A stretch of DNA of 64,000 nt, from the NCBI GenBank assembly GCA_027605045.1, contig JAQFWX010000007.1:620001-684000 (forward strand). Direction: 5' to 3'. Origin of the DNA: Phallus indusiatus (Eukaryota; Basidiomycota; Agaricomycetes; Phallales; Phallaceae). A program made the translations under genes and the position numbers. Below are positions 1-12,051 of this stretch, in pieces; position 1 is the stretch's first letter, and the number at the start of each line of letters is the position of its first letter. The notes under the pieces are model-generated. The model was given only the letters and a program-made list of their open reading frames with translations, was not told where the DNA came from and made no database searches.

Positions 1-371
1 GATATAAGAAAACTTAGATCTTAGTGCCAGTGAAATTTAGTCCAAAAGAAATTCATTACAAATAAGGAAGTCATACTTCCAGATGTATTTTACCTGAATG
101 ATCGAAAGATATCAATATGGATGAGAAGCAAATGAAAATGAAAATTATAGTAGAAGATATGTACCTCTCTGTCCATGTTTATTAGAGTATCCCAGAAGAA
201 AAACATGGAGGAAGCAACTTCAAACCCGTATGAGACAAAATATGCGAGATTTAAAAAAATCTAATTGTTACCAGTGCTAACATTCAGAATATAGATGTTC
301 TTCACTAAGCTTGGAAGGGCGGCTGCCGGAATTTCCTTGAAGATTTCGCTGGATACTACTGTACTATTCAT
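1..371 (-). CDS. DUF6533-like seven-helix membrane protein, N-terminal part (runs off the window)
   Basis: The start codon is at 371-369. Exon 1 (371-272) encodes MNSTVVSSEIFKEIPAAALP and ends in a phase-1 donor; exon 2 (217-165) encodes the VASSMFFFWDTLINMDRE segment; a micro-exon near 110-90 ends KYIW. The same motifs, exon lengths and phases occur in the complete paralogs at 4351-2909 and 48620-50069, so this is the first third of the same family. The DUF6533 assignment rests on the pattern of an aromatic/hydrophobic helix followed by WD-x-L-x-N-x-D-x-E and a Tyr/Phe-Ile-Trp. The role of the family is unknown. The rest lies left of base 1, so integrity cannot be judged. The gene diverges from the HSP20 gene at 1924, as the second copy of this module does. 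Confidence 0.75.
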
Positions 372-1720
372 GACGACGGTATGAAGCTTGAAGCTTTGGG
401 TATAGACGAACGAACGGGCTGTCAATTGACTGTCACATATAACTAAAGCATGGCTTTTCATGTCAATGTTATCTGGTCCGAGAGAGTGCTGCACATGAGG
501 TATCATCGCGTGTTGCGGCCATCAGTATCGCATGTAGTGCGATGGACCAAGATCGACTACGGTGGAGTCAAACTACATTATTTTATTCAACTAAGATGGT
601 CGAGCAATTGAGGCGGATTGACAGGGAGCAAGTATAGAGTCTACCATAGTCCGCGGCGGTCGGAGCTCTGAGTTTTTAATTCTTTATGCCTATGCCATGG
701 CCGAAATTGAAATTGACTGAAGCTTAGGTAAATATTTTCGATTTCTTTTTACAGGTATAGCAAAACGTCCTTACCTGAAGGCTGCTAAATTTTCGGTAAA
801 GTCTCAGGCGAGTCAAGAGGTGATGCGGATTCAAAAACCGGAGTACCACACATCTCCTCGCGAAGGGCCCCACTGTTGATCTTATGAGAAATGAACCTCA
901 GAATATTAATGAATGGCTTACATGGGATTTTCTGAACGCATGTGGAAATATTACTTGCCTTTCGAATAAATTTTATCTCGACTTCTATACGACTTGTGTC
1001 ATGATTTTACTACACAGCCAATGTTATAGACTAAATGGGGAAAAAGAGATAAATATGATGCAACATCGAATCAGCGTAGCTGACTTGGATGCTTATTGGA
1101 AAGTTCGTGCCGAATTCCGCTGATCATCCTAACACCGTCAGCTCATGTATTTGAAACAGAAGCAGGAAGTATCATATTGACCTACCCCACACTTAATATG
1201 GGTACATACTTATGGTACCATGGTCATATCTATTTTGAAAAAAAAAGGAAGTTAAAGAAAGCGAGACCCCAAAAAGAAATACGATCTGTATACGGAATGT
1301 CAAAGTCTATAGAACGATCAATTATCTTCACAAGCAGGAGAGAAAAAAAACTGATCTCATTTCAAGTAGTATCTCTTGGGTATCTCGAAAAAAGTTTAGA
1401 CGAGCTGAACCCGTGGCGATGGAAACGATTTGAGATTGAATTTGTGATTCTCGCCCAGGGAGAAATAACCCCTTCAAGCTGCTACGTTACTCTCCACGCC
1501 ACCTTCCTCATCTATTTTAACGATACTCCACATTCGATGTAACGGTGATTCAGGTGACATTTCTCGTTATTGACAGTGTAACCGTCGCTCTGCTCTCAAT
1601 ACGGACTTTGAATTTGAGCATCCCGACCGCTCAAACAAATTTGTCAGCTACACAAAATAAGAATAACCTGCGTAGAGGGTTCAAAAGTGACTCGCCAGAT
1701 GCCACGACTATCGAATATGT
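372..1720. other. Intergenic region between divergent DUF6533-like and HSP20 genes
   Basis: This is the spacer of the first module copy. It aligns in patches with 4352-5770 (for example the stretch around 875-925 with 5120-5170), as expected for a duplicated module. Open frames at 884-1123 and 1096-1542 are not preserved as open frames in the other copy, so I do not call them genes. Confidence 0.6.
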
Positions 1721-1723
1721 CGG

Positions 1724-1840
1724 GAATGTTCTCGAGCATAACTGGTGGAGAGGAAAAACGGGTGATGACATTTTCGGCATTCGCCGGAACTTTCTAGACG
1801 TTACCCCATGCGACCACAGCACCTTCAGCAAAGTATAAAA
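1724..1840 (+). promoter_or_regulatory. Heat-shock promoter: two HSEs and TATA box of the first HSP20 gene
   Basis: There are two three-unit heat-shock elements with 5-bp periodicity: 1724-1736 reads GAA-nn-TTC-nn-GAG and 1787-1799 reads GAA-nn-TTC-nn-GAC. A TATA box (tataaaa) follows at 1834-1840, 84 bp before the start codon. Both HSEs and the TATA box recur at the same relative positions before the second HSP20 gene, while the spacer around them has diverged. This suggests control by heat-shock factor Hsf1 (family knowledge; binding itself is inferred). Confidence 0.8.
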
Positions 1841-1923
1841 GAACCGCAAGATGGTCTCTGAAACGACAAAAAAAGCTCAACTCTCAACACTAAATCGATT
1901 ACAAAAGCTTAAGATCTCTCACA

Positions 1924-2492
1924 ATGTCTCTCGTATTCTACAACGACTCGCTCTTCGACAACTTTGACAGACTCTTCAACGACGCTTTCGACGCTCGTAT
2001 CGGAAGTCGTGGTGACGCGTCAGGCAATGATCAAGTTCAAAGGCAGAGCACTGTTCTTAGACCAAGGTAAGTCCAAATCATTTCACTTGAATGTAGAAAC
2101 TGCTAACGTCTTCCAACAGAATGGACATTCACGACTCTAAAGAACGCAATGAAATAACGGCTACATTCGAATTACCCGGACTGAAGAAAGAAGATGTTTC
2201 TATTGACGTGCACGCGAACAGTCTTACTGTCTCCGGACGAAGCACTCTGTCCAATGAAACGGAAAAGGACGGGTACAGTGTTCGTGAAAGACGATATGGT
2301 AGCTTCTCTAGGACGATTCCACTTCCTCAGGGAATAAAGGTACGTTTCTTGTTCGAGTTGTTTTTGAACTGTATACTGATGTGCTTGATATAGTCTGAGG
2401 ATATCAAAGCGAGCATGACTGACGGAGTTTTGACCGTGAAATTCCCGAGGAACACACCGGAACAAGCTCCGAAGAAAATAACTATCAATTAA
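1924..2492 (+). CDS. Small heat-shock protein, HSP20/alpha-crystallin family (copy 1)
   Basis: Exons 1924-2066, 2120-2339 and 2394-2492 give a 153-residue protein. The N-terminus is MSLVFYNDSLFDNFDRLFNDAF. The alpha-crystallin domain starts near residue 49 (MDIHDSKERNEITATFELPG) and contains the PLPQGI turn and the GVLTVKFPR signature. The C-terminus ends in ITIN, which supplies the I-x-I motif used for oligomer assembly. Such proteins are ATP-independent cytosolic holdases that bind unfolding proteins during stress. The length is normal for a class I-like fungal HSP20. The start is set by the first in-frame ATG after the TATA box and by identity with copy 2. It is nearly identical to the gene at 5997-6569 and convergent with the DUF6533-like gene that ends at 2909. 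Confidence 0.95.
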
Positions 2493-2908
2493 AGAGGAAT
2501 TTTGCATGTTTATGTAGCATTCAAAAATTTTGTTAAGCTGTACACAAATTGTATTGTGAATTTAATTCCGTCATATTTTATTATCAGTAAAACACGAATC
2601 ACGTTGGTCTTTTAGTTGCTATATAAAACCTCACTGGGAGTCTGATTTCATTCAGAATCCACGGATAACGAGAAATTTTACAAGAGAAAAAATACAATGG
2701 AAAAAGAGTTTGATGTTACAAAATGCAGGACTAAGAGACAATAATTATACCACCAGGCTCCAGCTCCCACTTTCACCCAGTTTATCTTCTTTTATACTTA
2801 ATGACTGTAGACACTCGTTCAAGTTGTTTGTCGACCAAACATCCGGTAAAACAAGGATTGGCTTTAGATGATTACAAAGGGAAATAAAGTTCCTTCCCAA
2901 TGAGGAAC
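2493..2908. other. Convergent intergenic region
   Basis: AT-rich 3' sequence lies between HSP20 copy 1 and the converging DUF6533-like gene. I see no gene or clear repeat in it. Confidence 0.6.
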
Positions 2909-4351
2909 TTAGACATTTTCATGGGTGTCCCTCGTGCTAAGATCGCTAAGTGCCGTTCTTTCAACAGTAGCGAATTTTACTTCAGTATATGCGGACGACA
3001 TTCCGACCGTTTTCCCTCCTGTTTTGTAACTCGCCGAGCGTAAATTGATAATTAAGTGGGATGCCTGGGAGATTGAGTCAGAAAAGGTGAGAAAGCAATG
3101 ATTTTGGGGCATACAGTGATTCCTGCGAGTGGATAAGCCCAGCTAAAGCGCTTTAAGTAATTTCGAATGCCTGAGAGTAAAAGTTTACTCTTACTAAAGA
3201 GCAATTTCGCCTAATATAGAGTGCATCCTGAATCCAATTGTACATATCAAAAGACAAGCTACGAATATTTTCAATTATGCCACCCCTTTTTTTGCAACAT
3301 TGCATACCAAATAAAACAAAGAAAATCCAGAGACCATCTCGAATGAAAGTGTGATAGATACGGGAAGTTGTGCCGGAGAATTCCATTCCGCTCCTCATAA
3401 GATAAATGTGCTTTCCTAGAGCAAGGAAGGTAGTGGTTGCTTGTACAAAAACTATAGGCAACCTACAAAGACATCAATATTTTGTACCATTGTTGGGGCT
3501 GAAGATGCCTTACCAAACATATGTTTCGATATTGGGGGTGATTAAAGTTACACAAATCATGATTGGCAGTTCATGGAAAACGGGATTCGCAACGATTGTA
3601 ACTTTAGGGAATGACAGTGAAATCAAACATGCAACGGCCACAATTGCAATAACTTCCATAGTACAAAGAAACCTAAGTAGTACTTTGTTTCTCCCATACA
3701 ATGCGTACACTAATGATCCTCAGCATAAGCATCATTTCATGTAAAAACAGAGAGTTTGACAAAATACCGCGGAATATGAACAGCATGTCCACGCATGTAG
3801 CGATAGCTAACCCAAAAGTCGCATTCAACCAAAAGTTAGCTATGCAACCAGAATCGGTAGTTCCTTGCATCCCAACATTGTAGAAAAAATTAATTCTGAG
3901 TATATGCATCCAATAAACTAATTGCATAATAGAAAATATTGGAAGGCTTACATTGTTACCCCCGTAACGAGGAGGCGAATGGTTCCAAACAAAACAGTAA
4001 TATAAGAAAACTCGGATCTGAAGTGTCATTTGAGCCGGAAAATTCATACCAGTGAATAGAGGCTTACTTCCAGACGTATTTCAACTGAGAACGATATTAA
4101 TACGAAGAAGCCAATGAATAGAAATTATAGGGTATACTACCTCTCTGTCCAGATTCAATAGTATATCCCAGAAAAAAAGCAGAGAAGAAGCAACTTCAAA
4201 CCCGTAAGAGGCGAGATATGCGAGGTTTTGAAAATCTGAGCATCTTACCAATATTAATGTTTAGAATATAAACGTTATTCACCAAGCCTGGAAGGGCGGC
4301 TGCCGGAACTCCCAAGAATGTATAGGTGCTGGATATAACTGTGCTATTCAT
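2909..4351 (-). CDS. DUF6533-like seven-helix membrane protein (subfamily B, intact)
   Basis: Ten exons on the minus strand (4351-4249, 4193-4141, 4084-4068, 4017-3952, 3895-3768, 3709-3514, 3462-3308, 3258-3195, 3142-3115, 3064-2909) join in frame to 321 residues. Landmarks in order: MNSTVISSTYTFLGVPAAAL; the LLFFWDILLNLDRE helix; micro-exon LKYVW; the YALYGRNKVLLRFL segment; an ALGKHIYL helix; the conserved RIYHTFIRDGLWIFFVLF; and the closing ASHLIINLR with a hydrophilic tail ending THENV. Seven hydrophobic segments are expected. The function of DUF6533 proteins is not established. Every splice phase agrees with the paralogs, so I regard it as functional despite its divergent tail. It diverges from HSP20 copy 2. 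Confidence 0.85.
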
Positions 4352-5770
4352 CGCGATGGTGAAAAGTTCTAGATGAACAAATGAGTTGTCAATGGAATGA
4401 CAGCTATAAATTCAAGTGTGGCTTTATATACGCATGTGATATAAATAATGCAGGAGTGTGGCGCATACGATCTCTGTTGCGACCAACAGTGTCGTATGTG
4501 GTACAATGGTTCAGTAATAAATGAACCACGTTCCTTCACGCAGATAAAATTTTCGAGCAACTGAGGGGAAACGGCAGAGAACAGGTATGAGGTCTATAAG
4601 GTTTCATTTAGTCATAATCATGATTCGTTGGGGTTCGAGTTTTGATTGAATGGTACCACAGTTATGTAATATCAGCACTTTTTGGATGAGGCTTCGGGAA
4701 ATCAATCATTTGATCGCGATTCTTTTGACTAATGTGGACGGTATCTTCAAGCTGAGCGGTCTTGTAACCTGAAGATTATCATTGACCATTAGTAGATATG
4801 TCAAGTTTTATAATTTGAACAGGATTAGTTAAATGAGCCCTTTTTATTGTCAAAAGTGGCATTTTCTTGCCTTCAGGTTCGGTGAAGTTTCAAGCAAGGC
4901 GCGGGATCCGAATCAAATAGAAGTCACATCAGTGATTTTCCTCCAGCCTCGTCAGACGCTCCGTCGCAGGTGATCGGTGGTACCCTCAGCTGAACGTGGG
5001 TGCCGCGTGCGGCACTGTGCTATAGATGGCGGGATGTGCTTCAGAGGCAACAAAACAAAACCCAGATCACTAACGCATGATGAGCAGAGCGCCATACATC
5101 ACACTTGTTCGAAGGATCCCACTGTTGATCATATGGGAAATGACCCTTTGGATCCTAATGCGTAATGAATGGCTTCTATCCAAACTTTATCGCGACTTCC
5201 ATAGGACTTGATGCCGTTTATTAGACCACGACTGTACATAATAAAGGGGAACAACGAGAGCAACGGCCGAATATCGCTGTAACTAACGCTGTCAGTCCGC
5301 GTATTTAGTACAGAAGCAGGAAGTATCATTTACATACCATCTATATGCCGAATGCCGGGGTTTATAGAACGATCAAAGAACAATCAGGAGACAAAAAAAC
5401 TGACTCGCATTTGAAGTGGTATTTTAGAGAAAGTTTAGACATGAGCTGGACCCGATGGTTGCGTTCGCAAGCCTCGCCCGGGAAGAGATAACCGGAACCC
5501 CTTCAAGCTGACACGTTATTCTTCATGCCAACGTCCTCACCTATCCCAACGATACTCGACACTTGGGATAATTCGTCACTGACAGTATACCCGTCGCTCC
5601 GTCTGCTCTCAATTCGGGTTTTGAGTATCCCTCGGACCGCCCAAAAGTATTTGTCAGCTGTACAAAATAGAAATATCATGATCATGTACCTGCGCATTAG
5701 AGTGTTCAAAGTAACCCGTCAGATCTTCAGAGCGTCAGATGCCACAACCTTTGAGAGTGTTACCGAGTGT
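4352..5770. other. Intergenic region of the second DUF6533/HSP20 module
   Basis: This is the counterpart of 372-1720. It contains one copy of a short dispersed motif (about 5025-5070, core GATGTGCTTCAGAG) also seen at about 28521-28556 and 45019-45058. No gene is supported. Confidence 0.55.
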
Positions 5771-5773
5771 CCG

Positions 5774-5898
5774 GAATGTTCTCGAGCATTACTGGTGGAG
5801 AAAGGCAGGGAAAGGCGGGTGATGACATTTTCGGCATTCGCCGGAACTTTCTAGACGCAACCAAACCGCGACCACAGTACCTTCAGCAAAGTATAAAA
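5774..5898 (+). promoter_or_regulatory. Heat-shock promoter: two HSEs and TATA box of the second HSP20 gene
   Basis: HSEs at 5774-5786 (GAA-nn-TTC-nn-GAG) and 5844-5856 (GAA-nn-TTC-nn-GAC) and a tataaaa box at 5892-5898 match the copy-1 promoter in sequence and order. A 7-bp longer spacer separates the two HSEs here. The ATG follows the TATA box by about 100 bp. Confidence 0.8.
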
Positions 5899-5996
5899 GA
5901 GGCGCAAGATGGCCTCCGAAACAACAACAACAACAAGCTTCAATCCTCATCGACATCACTAAACTAACTTCAACAACATTCCCAACATTTTTAACA

Positions 5997-6569
5997 ATGT
6001 CTCTCGTATTCTACAACGACTCGCTCTTCGACAACTTTGACAGGCTTTTTAACGACGCTTTCGACGCTCGTATCGGAAATCGTGACACCTCAAGCAATGG
6101 TCAAGTTCAAAGACAAAGCACCGTTCTGAGACCAAGGTAAGACATGGTCTTTTCAAGTCAAATGCAATTCTATCTGACTTGTTTCAAACAGAATGGACAT
6201 TCACGACTCTAAAGAACGCAATGAAATAACGGCTACTTTCGAATTACCTGGCCTGAAGAAAGAAGATGTTTCTATTGATGTCCATGCGAACAGTCTTACT
6301 GTCTCTGGACGAAGCAGTCTGTCCAATGAAACAGAAAAGGACGGGTACAGTGTTCGTGAAAGACGATATGGCAGTTTCTCTAGGACAATTCCACTTCCTC
6401 AGGGAATAAAGGTATGTTTTTGTTTTTGAATTGGTCTTGAACTGTATACTAATATACGTGCTTGATATAGTCCGAAGACATCAAAGCTAGCATGGCCGAA
6501 GGTGTTTTGACTGTGAAATTCCCGAGGAACACACCGGAACAAGCTCCAAAGAAAATAACTATCAATTGA
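5997..6569 (+). CDS. Small heat-shock protein, HSP20/alpha-crystallin family (copy 2)
   Basis: Exons 5997-6136, 6192-6411 and 6471-6569 give 152 residues, one fewer than copy 1. The loss is in the hydrophilic linker after RIGNR. The alpha-crystallin domain, the PLPQGI turn, the GVLTVKFPR motif and the terminal ITIN are unchanged. In the third exon ASMTDG of copy 1 reads ASMAEG here. Introns sit at identical sites, so the pair comes from a recent tandem duplication of about 4.07 kb that also carried the divergent DUF6533-like gene. The predicted role is as for copy 1, a stress-induced cytosolic chaperone. Confidence 0.95.
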
Positions 6570-6824
6570 AAACGAAGCAATTTGCACGGACATGTAGCAC
6601 TTAGGTTTTAAATTAGGTTACGGTTCACACTGTATTCATATGCGTTCGCAAGGCAGCTCAGCGAATAAAGCTAATAAAGACGCTGTGGATTTTTCCAAAG
6701 TGTGAAAATGAAAGACACAACGTTTGTGCCAAAACACCAAGGAAACCTTGAAGACGACAAAGTACATGTAAGACGAACGAAAAGGTGATGATATCGTCTC
6801 ACGATACGCACAGACACAATAGTT

Positions 6825-6895
6825 TGATGCCGATGCTGCCTAAACTCCGACAAGATAACTTGGGTTCTGGCCACAATAGCCACAGCTGAAGCGGA
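6825..6895 (+). pseudogene. Relic of the eIF3g (TIF35) 5' end, copy 1
   Basis: This stretch aligns with the 5' leader and first exon of the intact TIF35 gene (30115-30188): the gatgccg start, the ctccgacaagataa block and the terminal gctgaagcg match. The start codon is changed to ATA-like sequence. Nothing after exon 1 is recognisable. It lies about 680 bp upstream of the DUF6533 gene at 7557. It is read as hitch-hiker sequence at a tandem-duplication junction (inference). Confidence 0.65.
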
Positions 6896-7556
6896 CATCC
6901 TTTCCGTCTCTCCCAAGTTTCTCGGTCCAAATTTATCATATGAGATGTCATTCACTGATGGTATCTAGGAGAAAGGCGTCGTCTGGAACATTTCGAAGAT
7001 GGAACAACGCTACATAACATATTCTTGGTTGCGAACGCCGAACATATTTTATTTTTTATTACCAACACATTACCCAGCCCATCAATCACCAAATTTCTGA
7101 GGTAAAAAAACAGCTTCGTAGAAGATTAGAAATCCGAGGTATGTATATATGAGGTCTTGAGATAGATTGTCACCAAAAAGACCTTTGCTTTTTTCATCGC
7201 AATATATCGGAAGCTCAGTTTAATTTGTTCCGGTGACAGCCTCATTTTTTGAGACCGGCTTGAAGATGGGGACTCAGTCGACCGAATGTGGATAAGTCAT
7301 TACAGGCCTTCAACGTTCAACGATGGCCTTACTGCACCAATTTTTTGATTTCTCAAACAAGCGAGATCATAATTTGATGAGGCTGTTGCAAGAGCCTACG
7401 AACCCCAACGATCCTTTTTTAACGGCTGGGAAAAAGGGAATTCAGGGGAGATCGTCCCATCACAATTAAGATTGGGTGGAACTGGCCCTAGCGTATACGC
7501 TCCTATTCATATAATGGTGCGGGTCGAATCTTTCACCTTGGTTTAGTATTAACACC

Positions 7557-8904
7557 ATGTCCGCCCTTCAGCTCGAAATGTTTGATAGGGCTGAGGAGAC
7601 TTACTCTGTTCAATACAACCTACGTAAATGATTGATTATTATTTCTATTCGTGACTAACAAAGTGTTGTAGTTGCCGATTTAACTTTACTTGTCTGGGAT
7701 ACCGTCCTGACCTTCGATGCGGAGGTAAGTACTCACCCACAGGCGATTTATCTGGTACTGAACTTCAAGACAGGTAAAATTTATCTGGTCGTATGTAGTC
7801 TTTGAGAATTTTCCTCGCGCGACCATTAGCAACGCCTTAGATTGAAATTTACCTTCGTAAAATTCCTATATTTAACGGTTCGGTATCTTGCTCTTATGAT
7901 TTTTTGGTAAAAGATGTTTTAAAATCTTCGCCTGCATAGAGGCTTCTGATATCTTTCAAGTGCAATGATTCTGGCGTTTATGGGAGGCTTCAAACAATTT
8001 GACTGGTTGTGCCTCAAAATACCGTGGATCATATGGTTTGGTGGCTTATTCACAGTAGCATGCTCGAACATACTACTCGTACAGCGAGGTGCACCTATTC
8101 TTTCAATCCTATCATTAAATTGAACAAAATTGAACAATTGTCAGTTTATGCGTTCTACGGACGATCGAGACGCATACTTTGGTTCCTGTCTTTACTCTTT
8201 GTATTGAACGAGACCGCGGAGATTGTTGTCCTTGTTCTCGGTGTGCCAGGATTTCTGGTGTTTCCGTCCCATAGGAGTCTTCCTTCACCCTACAAGGCCT
8301 GTGTACTTGAACAATATCCTGAAAAACTCTCCTATGTCTAGTGAGCAGTGTTGACCATTAACGCGGATAGACTTTCTTAATACAAGTTCTCAAAGTTTCG
8401 CTGAGCTCATATTTCAAAGCCTTGCTTTTGTCTGCGTTGTCGCTCGTTTTACCAAGCTTCAATTTCGAGCGTGGAGAACAAATGTTTCGTATTCTCCGTT
8501 ATACATCAATTTCTTCAGAGATGGGATCTGGGCTTTTACGATCTTGTTCTGTAAGTACTAACATCCCAAGCTCAGGTGTTCTTCGTGGCTCAAACCGTTA
8601 AATCACAGTAACCTTCTTATTGTCTGGCATTTATATGCATATGGGTATGTCAAATATCTCGGGCCTGTCTCTTGCCTTGTAAGATCTCAAAAAAACCTCT
8701 TAAAATGTTTCGTCCGCTAACGAGATGAATGCAGATGGTCGTATGCTGCCTCTAGTATTTGTGTAAGTGCGACAACACAAAATGGATTCTCATACAAGCA
8801 ATAGTGCTACATCCACGCTAACGCTATTTCAGTGCACGCGTTTGATATTGAATCTGAATCGCTCAGCCAAAAGAGACCGAAATGACAGTGAATATCAATG
8901 GTAG
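7557..8904 (+). CDS. DUF6533 domain seven-helix membrane protein (subfamily A, intact)
   Basis: Ten exons (7557-7623, 7672-7724, 7774-7790, 7841-7906, 7961-8088, 8145-8340, 8396-8550, 8609-8678, 8735-8762, 8833-8904) give 283 residues. The DUF6533 signature is clear: LADLTLLVWDTVLTFDAE, micro-exon VKFIWS, then FLYLTVRYLALMIFW. It is followed by a Cys-rich helix (ACSNILLVQR), VYAFYGRSRRILWFL, and an FRDGIWAFTILF helix. Such genes are numerous in mushroom genomes. Receptor-like roles are often suggested for them but are unproven. The tail is short and basic. Exon lengths equal those of the subfamily B genes, which shows common ancestry. Confidence 0.9.
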
Positions 8905-9067
8905 ACCCAATCACATGTAATATACTTTGAAGACGACAAAGTAAGGCAAACGAAAAGATGATGGCGTCGTCTCACGATATCCAAGATGGTGTTTCTCTTG
9001 CGGTTATATTCAGATCCCAAGTTTTAAATTGGCGTGCGCGAATTCACAATAATGAGGAGGTTCAGTC

Positions 9068-9143
9068 TGATGCCGATGCCGGCTTAATCTCCGACAAGAT
9101 AACCTGTTTTTGACCCTGACCACCATGGCCACGGCTGAAGCGT
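9068..9143 (+). pseudogene. Relic of the eIF3g (TIF35) 5' end, copy 2
   Basis: This is the best preserved of the three relics. The ATG survives at 9124 (ATG GCC ACG GCT GAA GC) where TIF35 has ATG ACC ACA ACT GAA GC, but the donor GT now follows a changed context and no later exon is present. It lies 164 bp after the stop codon of the preceding DUF6533 gene and about 750 bp before the next one. Confidence 0.7.
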
Positions 9144-9870
9144 CCGCTCTTTCCATCTCAGCTCGTGTTGATTTCATATGAGAAGTCATTCGGTATCGCA
9201 GGAAAAGGCGTTGTCATTCACATCTCGAAGTGGAACAGCGTCAATTTTCTTTTCTATTGTTTCTGATATTAGGATCGTATACAATTTTTTATCCGGAGTG
9301 TTTCCCGTTGGGTAAGTTAAATTTCAGACGATTAGTTTCAACAATTAAGTTTAATGACATTTCGTGCCATTTTTTTTTGGTCGCGAACGAATCTTGTTTA
9401 TTGCAAATACATTCACACAGCCGCATCAGATTACAGATTCTGGAGGTAAAGCAACAGCTTAGTAGAGGTCTGAGGTATGAGACATATGAGATCTTGAAAT
9501 ATTGTGACCAATAACGACGTTTACTTTTTTCATTCTCATTTAATAGACGAAAGCTCACTGGCAGTTCGTTACGGTAGCAGCCCAACCCGCTTGAAGATGG
9601 GGACTCAGTCGACCTATAAACCTTGAAATATTTGAGAACAAATGACATCGGACCTCCTTTGATTTTTCAAACAAGGGAGACCATGATTTGGTAACGCTGT
9701 TGCAAGGGTCGATGATTGACACCAAGTTGTCATTGTGACTTTGAAGCGGCGTCGGGAAAAGAGGGATTGAGGGGAGATCAAGTGGAACTGACCCTCGAAC
9801 TCGGTTAGTTTCCTATATAGTGGTGCGAGCCGAATCTTTCACTGTCAGTGAGCTGAATTACATTAACGCC

Positions 9871-11207
9871 ATGTCCGCGTTCCAGGCCGAGGTATCTGTG
9901 ATACTAGTAGAGTCGTCCTATTCGGGTCAATACAGTCTACGTAAAAGAATTATTTATGATTATTTCTATTCATTCCTGACTAACATAGTGTCGTAGTCGC
10001 TGGTATAACTTTACTTGTCTGGGATACTCTCCTGACCTTGGATGAAGAAGTAAGTACTCACTCACGGGCGATTTATTACGTACTGAACTTCACGACAGGT
10101 AAGATTTATCTGGACGTATGTAGTCTTTTGAGAATTTTTCTCGTAGGATTTGAAAATGGCAACGTCTTAGATTCCAATTCACCGTCGCGAAAATTCTATA
10201 TTTAACAGTTCGGTATCTTGTCCTTATGATTTTTTGGTAGGATGTCTCAAATCTTCGCCTGCATGGATGCTTCTGATATCCTTTGAGTGCATTGGTTCTC
10301 GCGTTTTTCGGGAACTACAAACAATTTGACGGGTTGTGTCCGGCGATACCGTGGATCATTTGTGTCGGTGGTTCATTCACAATAGCGTGCTCGAACGTAC
10401 TACTCGTACATCGAGGTACGCATATTCCTTCAATCTCGTCATTAAACTAAGCCGGTTGACAGTTTATGCGTTCTACGGACGATCGAGACGCATACTTTGG
10501 TTCCTTTTTTTACTCTTCATATCGACCGAAGCTGCAGCGATTATTGTCCTTGTTCTCAGTGTGACAGGATTTTTGGTATTACCGTCTCAAGGGGATGTTC
10601 TCCCGCCCTCTAGTAGTGCCTGTGCAATTCAACAATATCCCGAAAAACTATCTTTCGTCTTGTAAGCAGCCTTGTCCATCAACCTTTCCAAAATTAAGAA
10701 CTTCAATAAGTTTCTCCGAGCTGATATTTCAAAGCCTTGCTTTTGTCTGCGTTGTCGCTCGCTTTATTAAGCTTCAATCCCGAGCACGGAGAACAGATGT
10801 TCCATATTCTCCGTTATACCAAAAATTCTTCAGAGACGGAATATGGGTTTTTACGATCTTATTCTGTAAGCATTAACATCACAAGCTCAAGTTTTCTTCG
10901 TAATTAAAACAGCTAAATTACAGTAACCTTCTTACTCTCTGGCATTTATATGCATACGAGTACTTCAGATGTCTCGGGCCCAACTCTTTCCCTGTAAGAT
11001 CCCAAAAACAAACCCTCTTAAATGTCGTCTGCTAATGAAATGGATGCAGATGGTCGTATGCTGCTTCCAGTATTTGTGTGAGTGTGACAATACAAAATGA
11101 GCACTAGTGCTCAGGCTGCATCCTCGCTAACGCTACTTCAGTGCACACGTTTAATATTGAATCTGAATTACTCAGCGAAAGGGCACCGAAATGACAATGA
11201 ATATTGA
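9871..11207 (+). CDS. DUF6533 domain seven-helix membrane protein (subfamily A, intact)
   Basis: Exons 9871-9940, 9997-10049, 10099-10115, 10171-10236, 10288-10415, 10463-10661, 10711-10865, 10924-10993, 11050-11077 and 11142-11207 give 283 residues. LAGITLLVWDTLLTLDEE, micro-exon VRFIWT and ILYLTVRYLVLMIFW form the DUF6533 block. Later segments include VYAFYGRSRRILWFLFLLF and FRDGIWVFTILF. Exon 6 is one codon longer than in its neighbours. It is closest to the genes at 7557 and 22323. The leader has a ctatata TATA-like motif about 45-50 bp before the ATG. Confidence 0.9.
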
Positions 11208-12051
11208 TGGTAGATCCAATGACATGTAATTGATTCTTGAATTGCAGGATATAAGGACTCTGTCACGATGAAACTATATAATACGGATGGTACCGGTGCC
11301 TAAAACCAAATACGAATCTCATTCTCTTTTATGTTATTTCCCATTTTATTTTACCCGCCACTCAAAGCCAGAAGTAAGATGAAATTTCCGTTTATCGAAA
11401 AGAGGTGTTTTATCGTACGAACCTCCCTCGATTCGAAGATTACACGATTCGAAAATGGAGCCCATAATAAATACCATGGTCTTTCTTGATCAGAATTAGA
11501 GAAGAAGAAGCACGACGCCAAAGGACTGTTGTCACCAATTGCTCAAGCGGAAAAGTTGAGTTCTGTTCCTATTTGATATCCAAAGAATTGCTCATCACCA
11601 GAGGGATTTTAGATCAACCGAGATTGAGTCTAGGTTTCTGCTGTACATTGACGTATCAGAGAAGACACCTCCAGGTTCCATCTGAAGCCGACGACTCAGC
11701 TGACTCTTAAGTCAGAGTGACGGTTCAACGTTTATTCTTGAAATGAACAAGATACAACTTGAAGCTGCAGTCGTGCCGGAAAATGAATTCGAACAAGAAG
11801 ATAGTCTTCGGCTTCTTGCTAAGATAAGGATTCATCATCACCAAATAGCTTGAATATATATTCACTGACACGCATATTGCCACAAAAGGCTAAATATATA
11901 TTCAAATTATTGAAAGTTTGATTGGAACTCTGGCCATGGTCTCAGCTCGTAGGCTCGTGCGCGTGAGTAATTGCTCCCATTGAATTATATTTATATGATT
12001 AAGAAGCATTCCGACGGGATAACCCACCACTACTTTACCTTTCGTAATACC
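11208..12051. other. Intergenic region, paralogous to 27641-28660
   Basis: It shares blocks with the spacer before the 28661 gene (for example ctcaagcggaaaagttgag near 11550 and its match near 27905). This marks duplication of a two-gene unit. The frame at 11486-11710 is not conserved there and is not called. Confidence 0.6.

Noticed and set aside
884..1542. Open frames of 79 and 148 codons before HSP20 copy 1
   Set aside because: The duplicated spacer (4352-5770) does not keep these frames and no family is recognisable.
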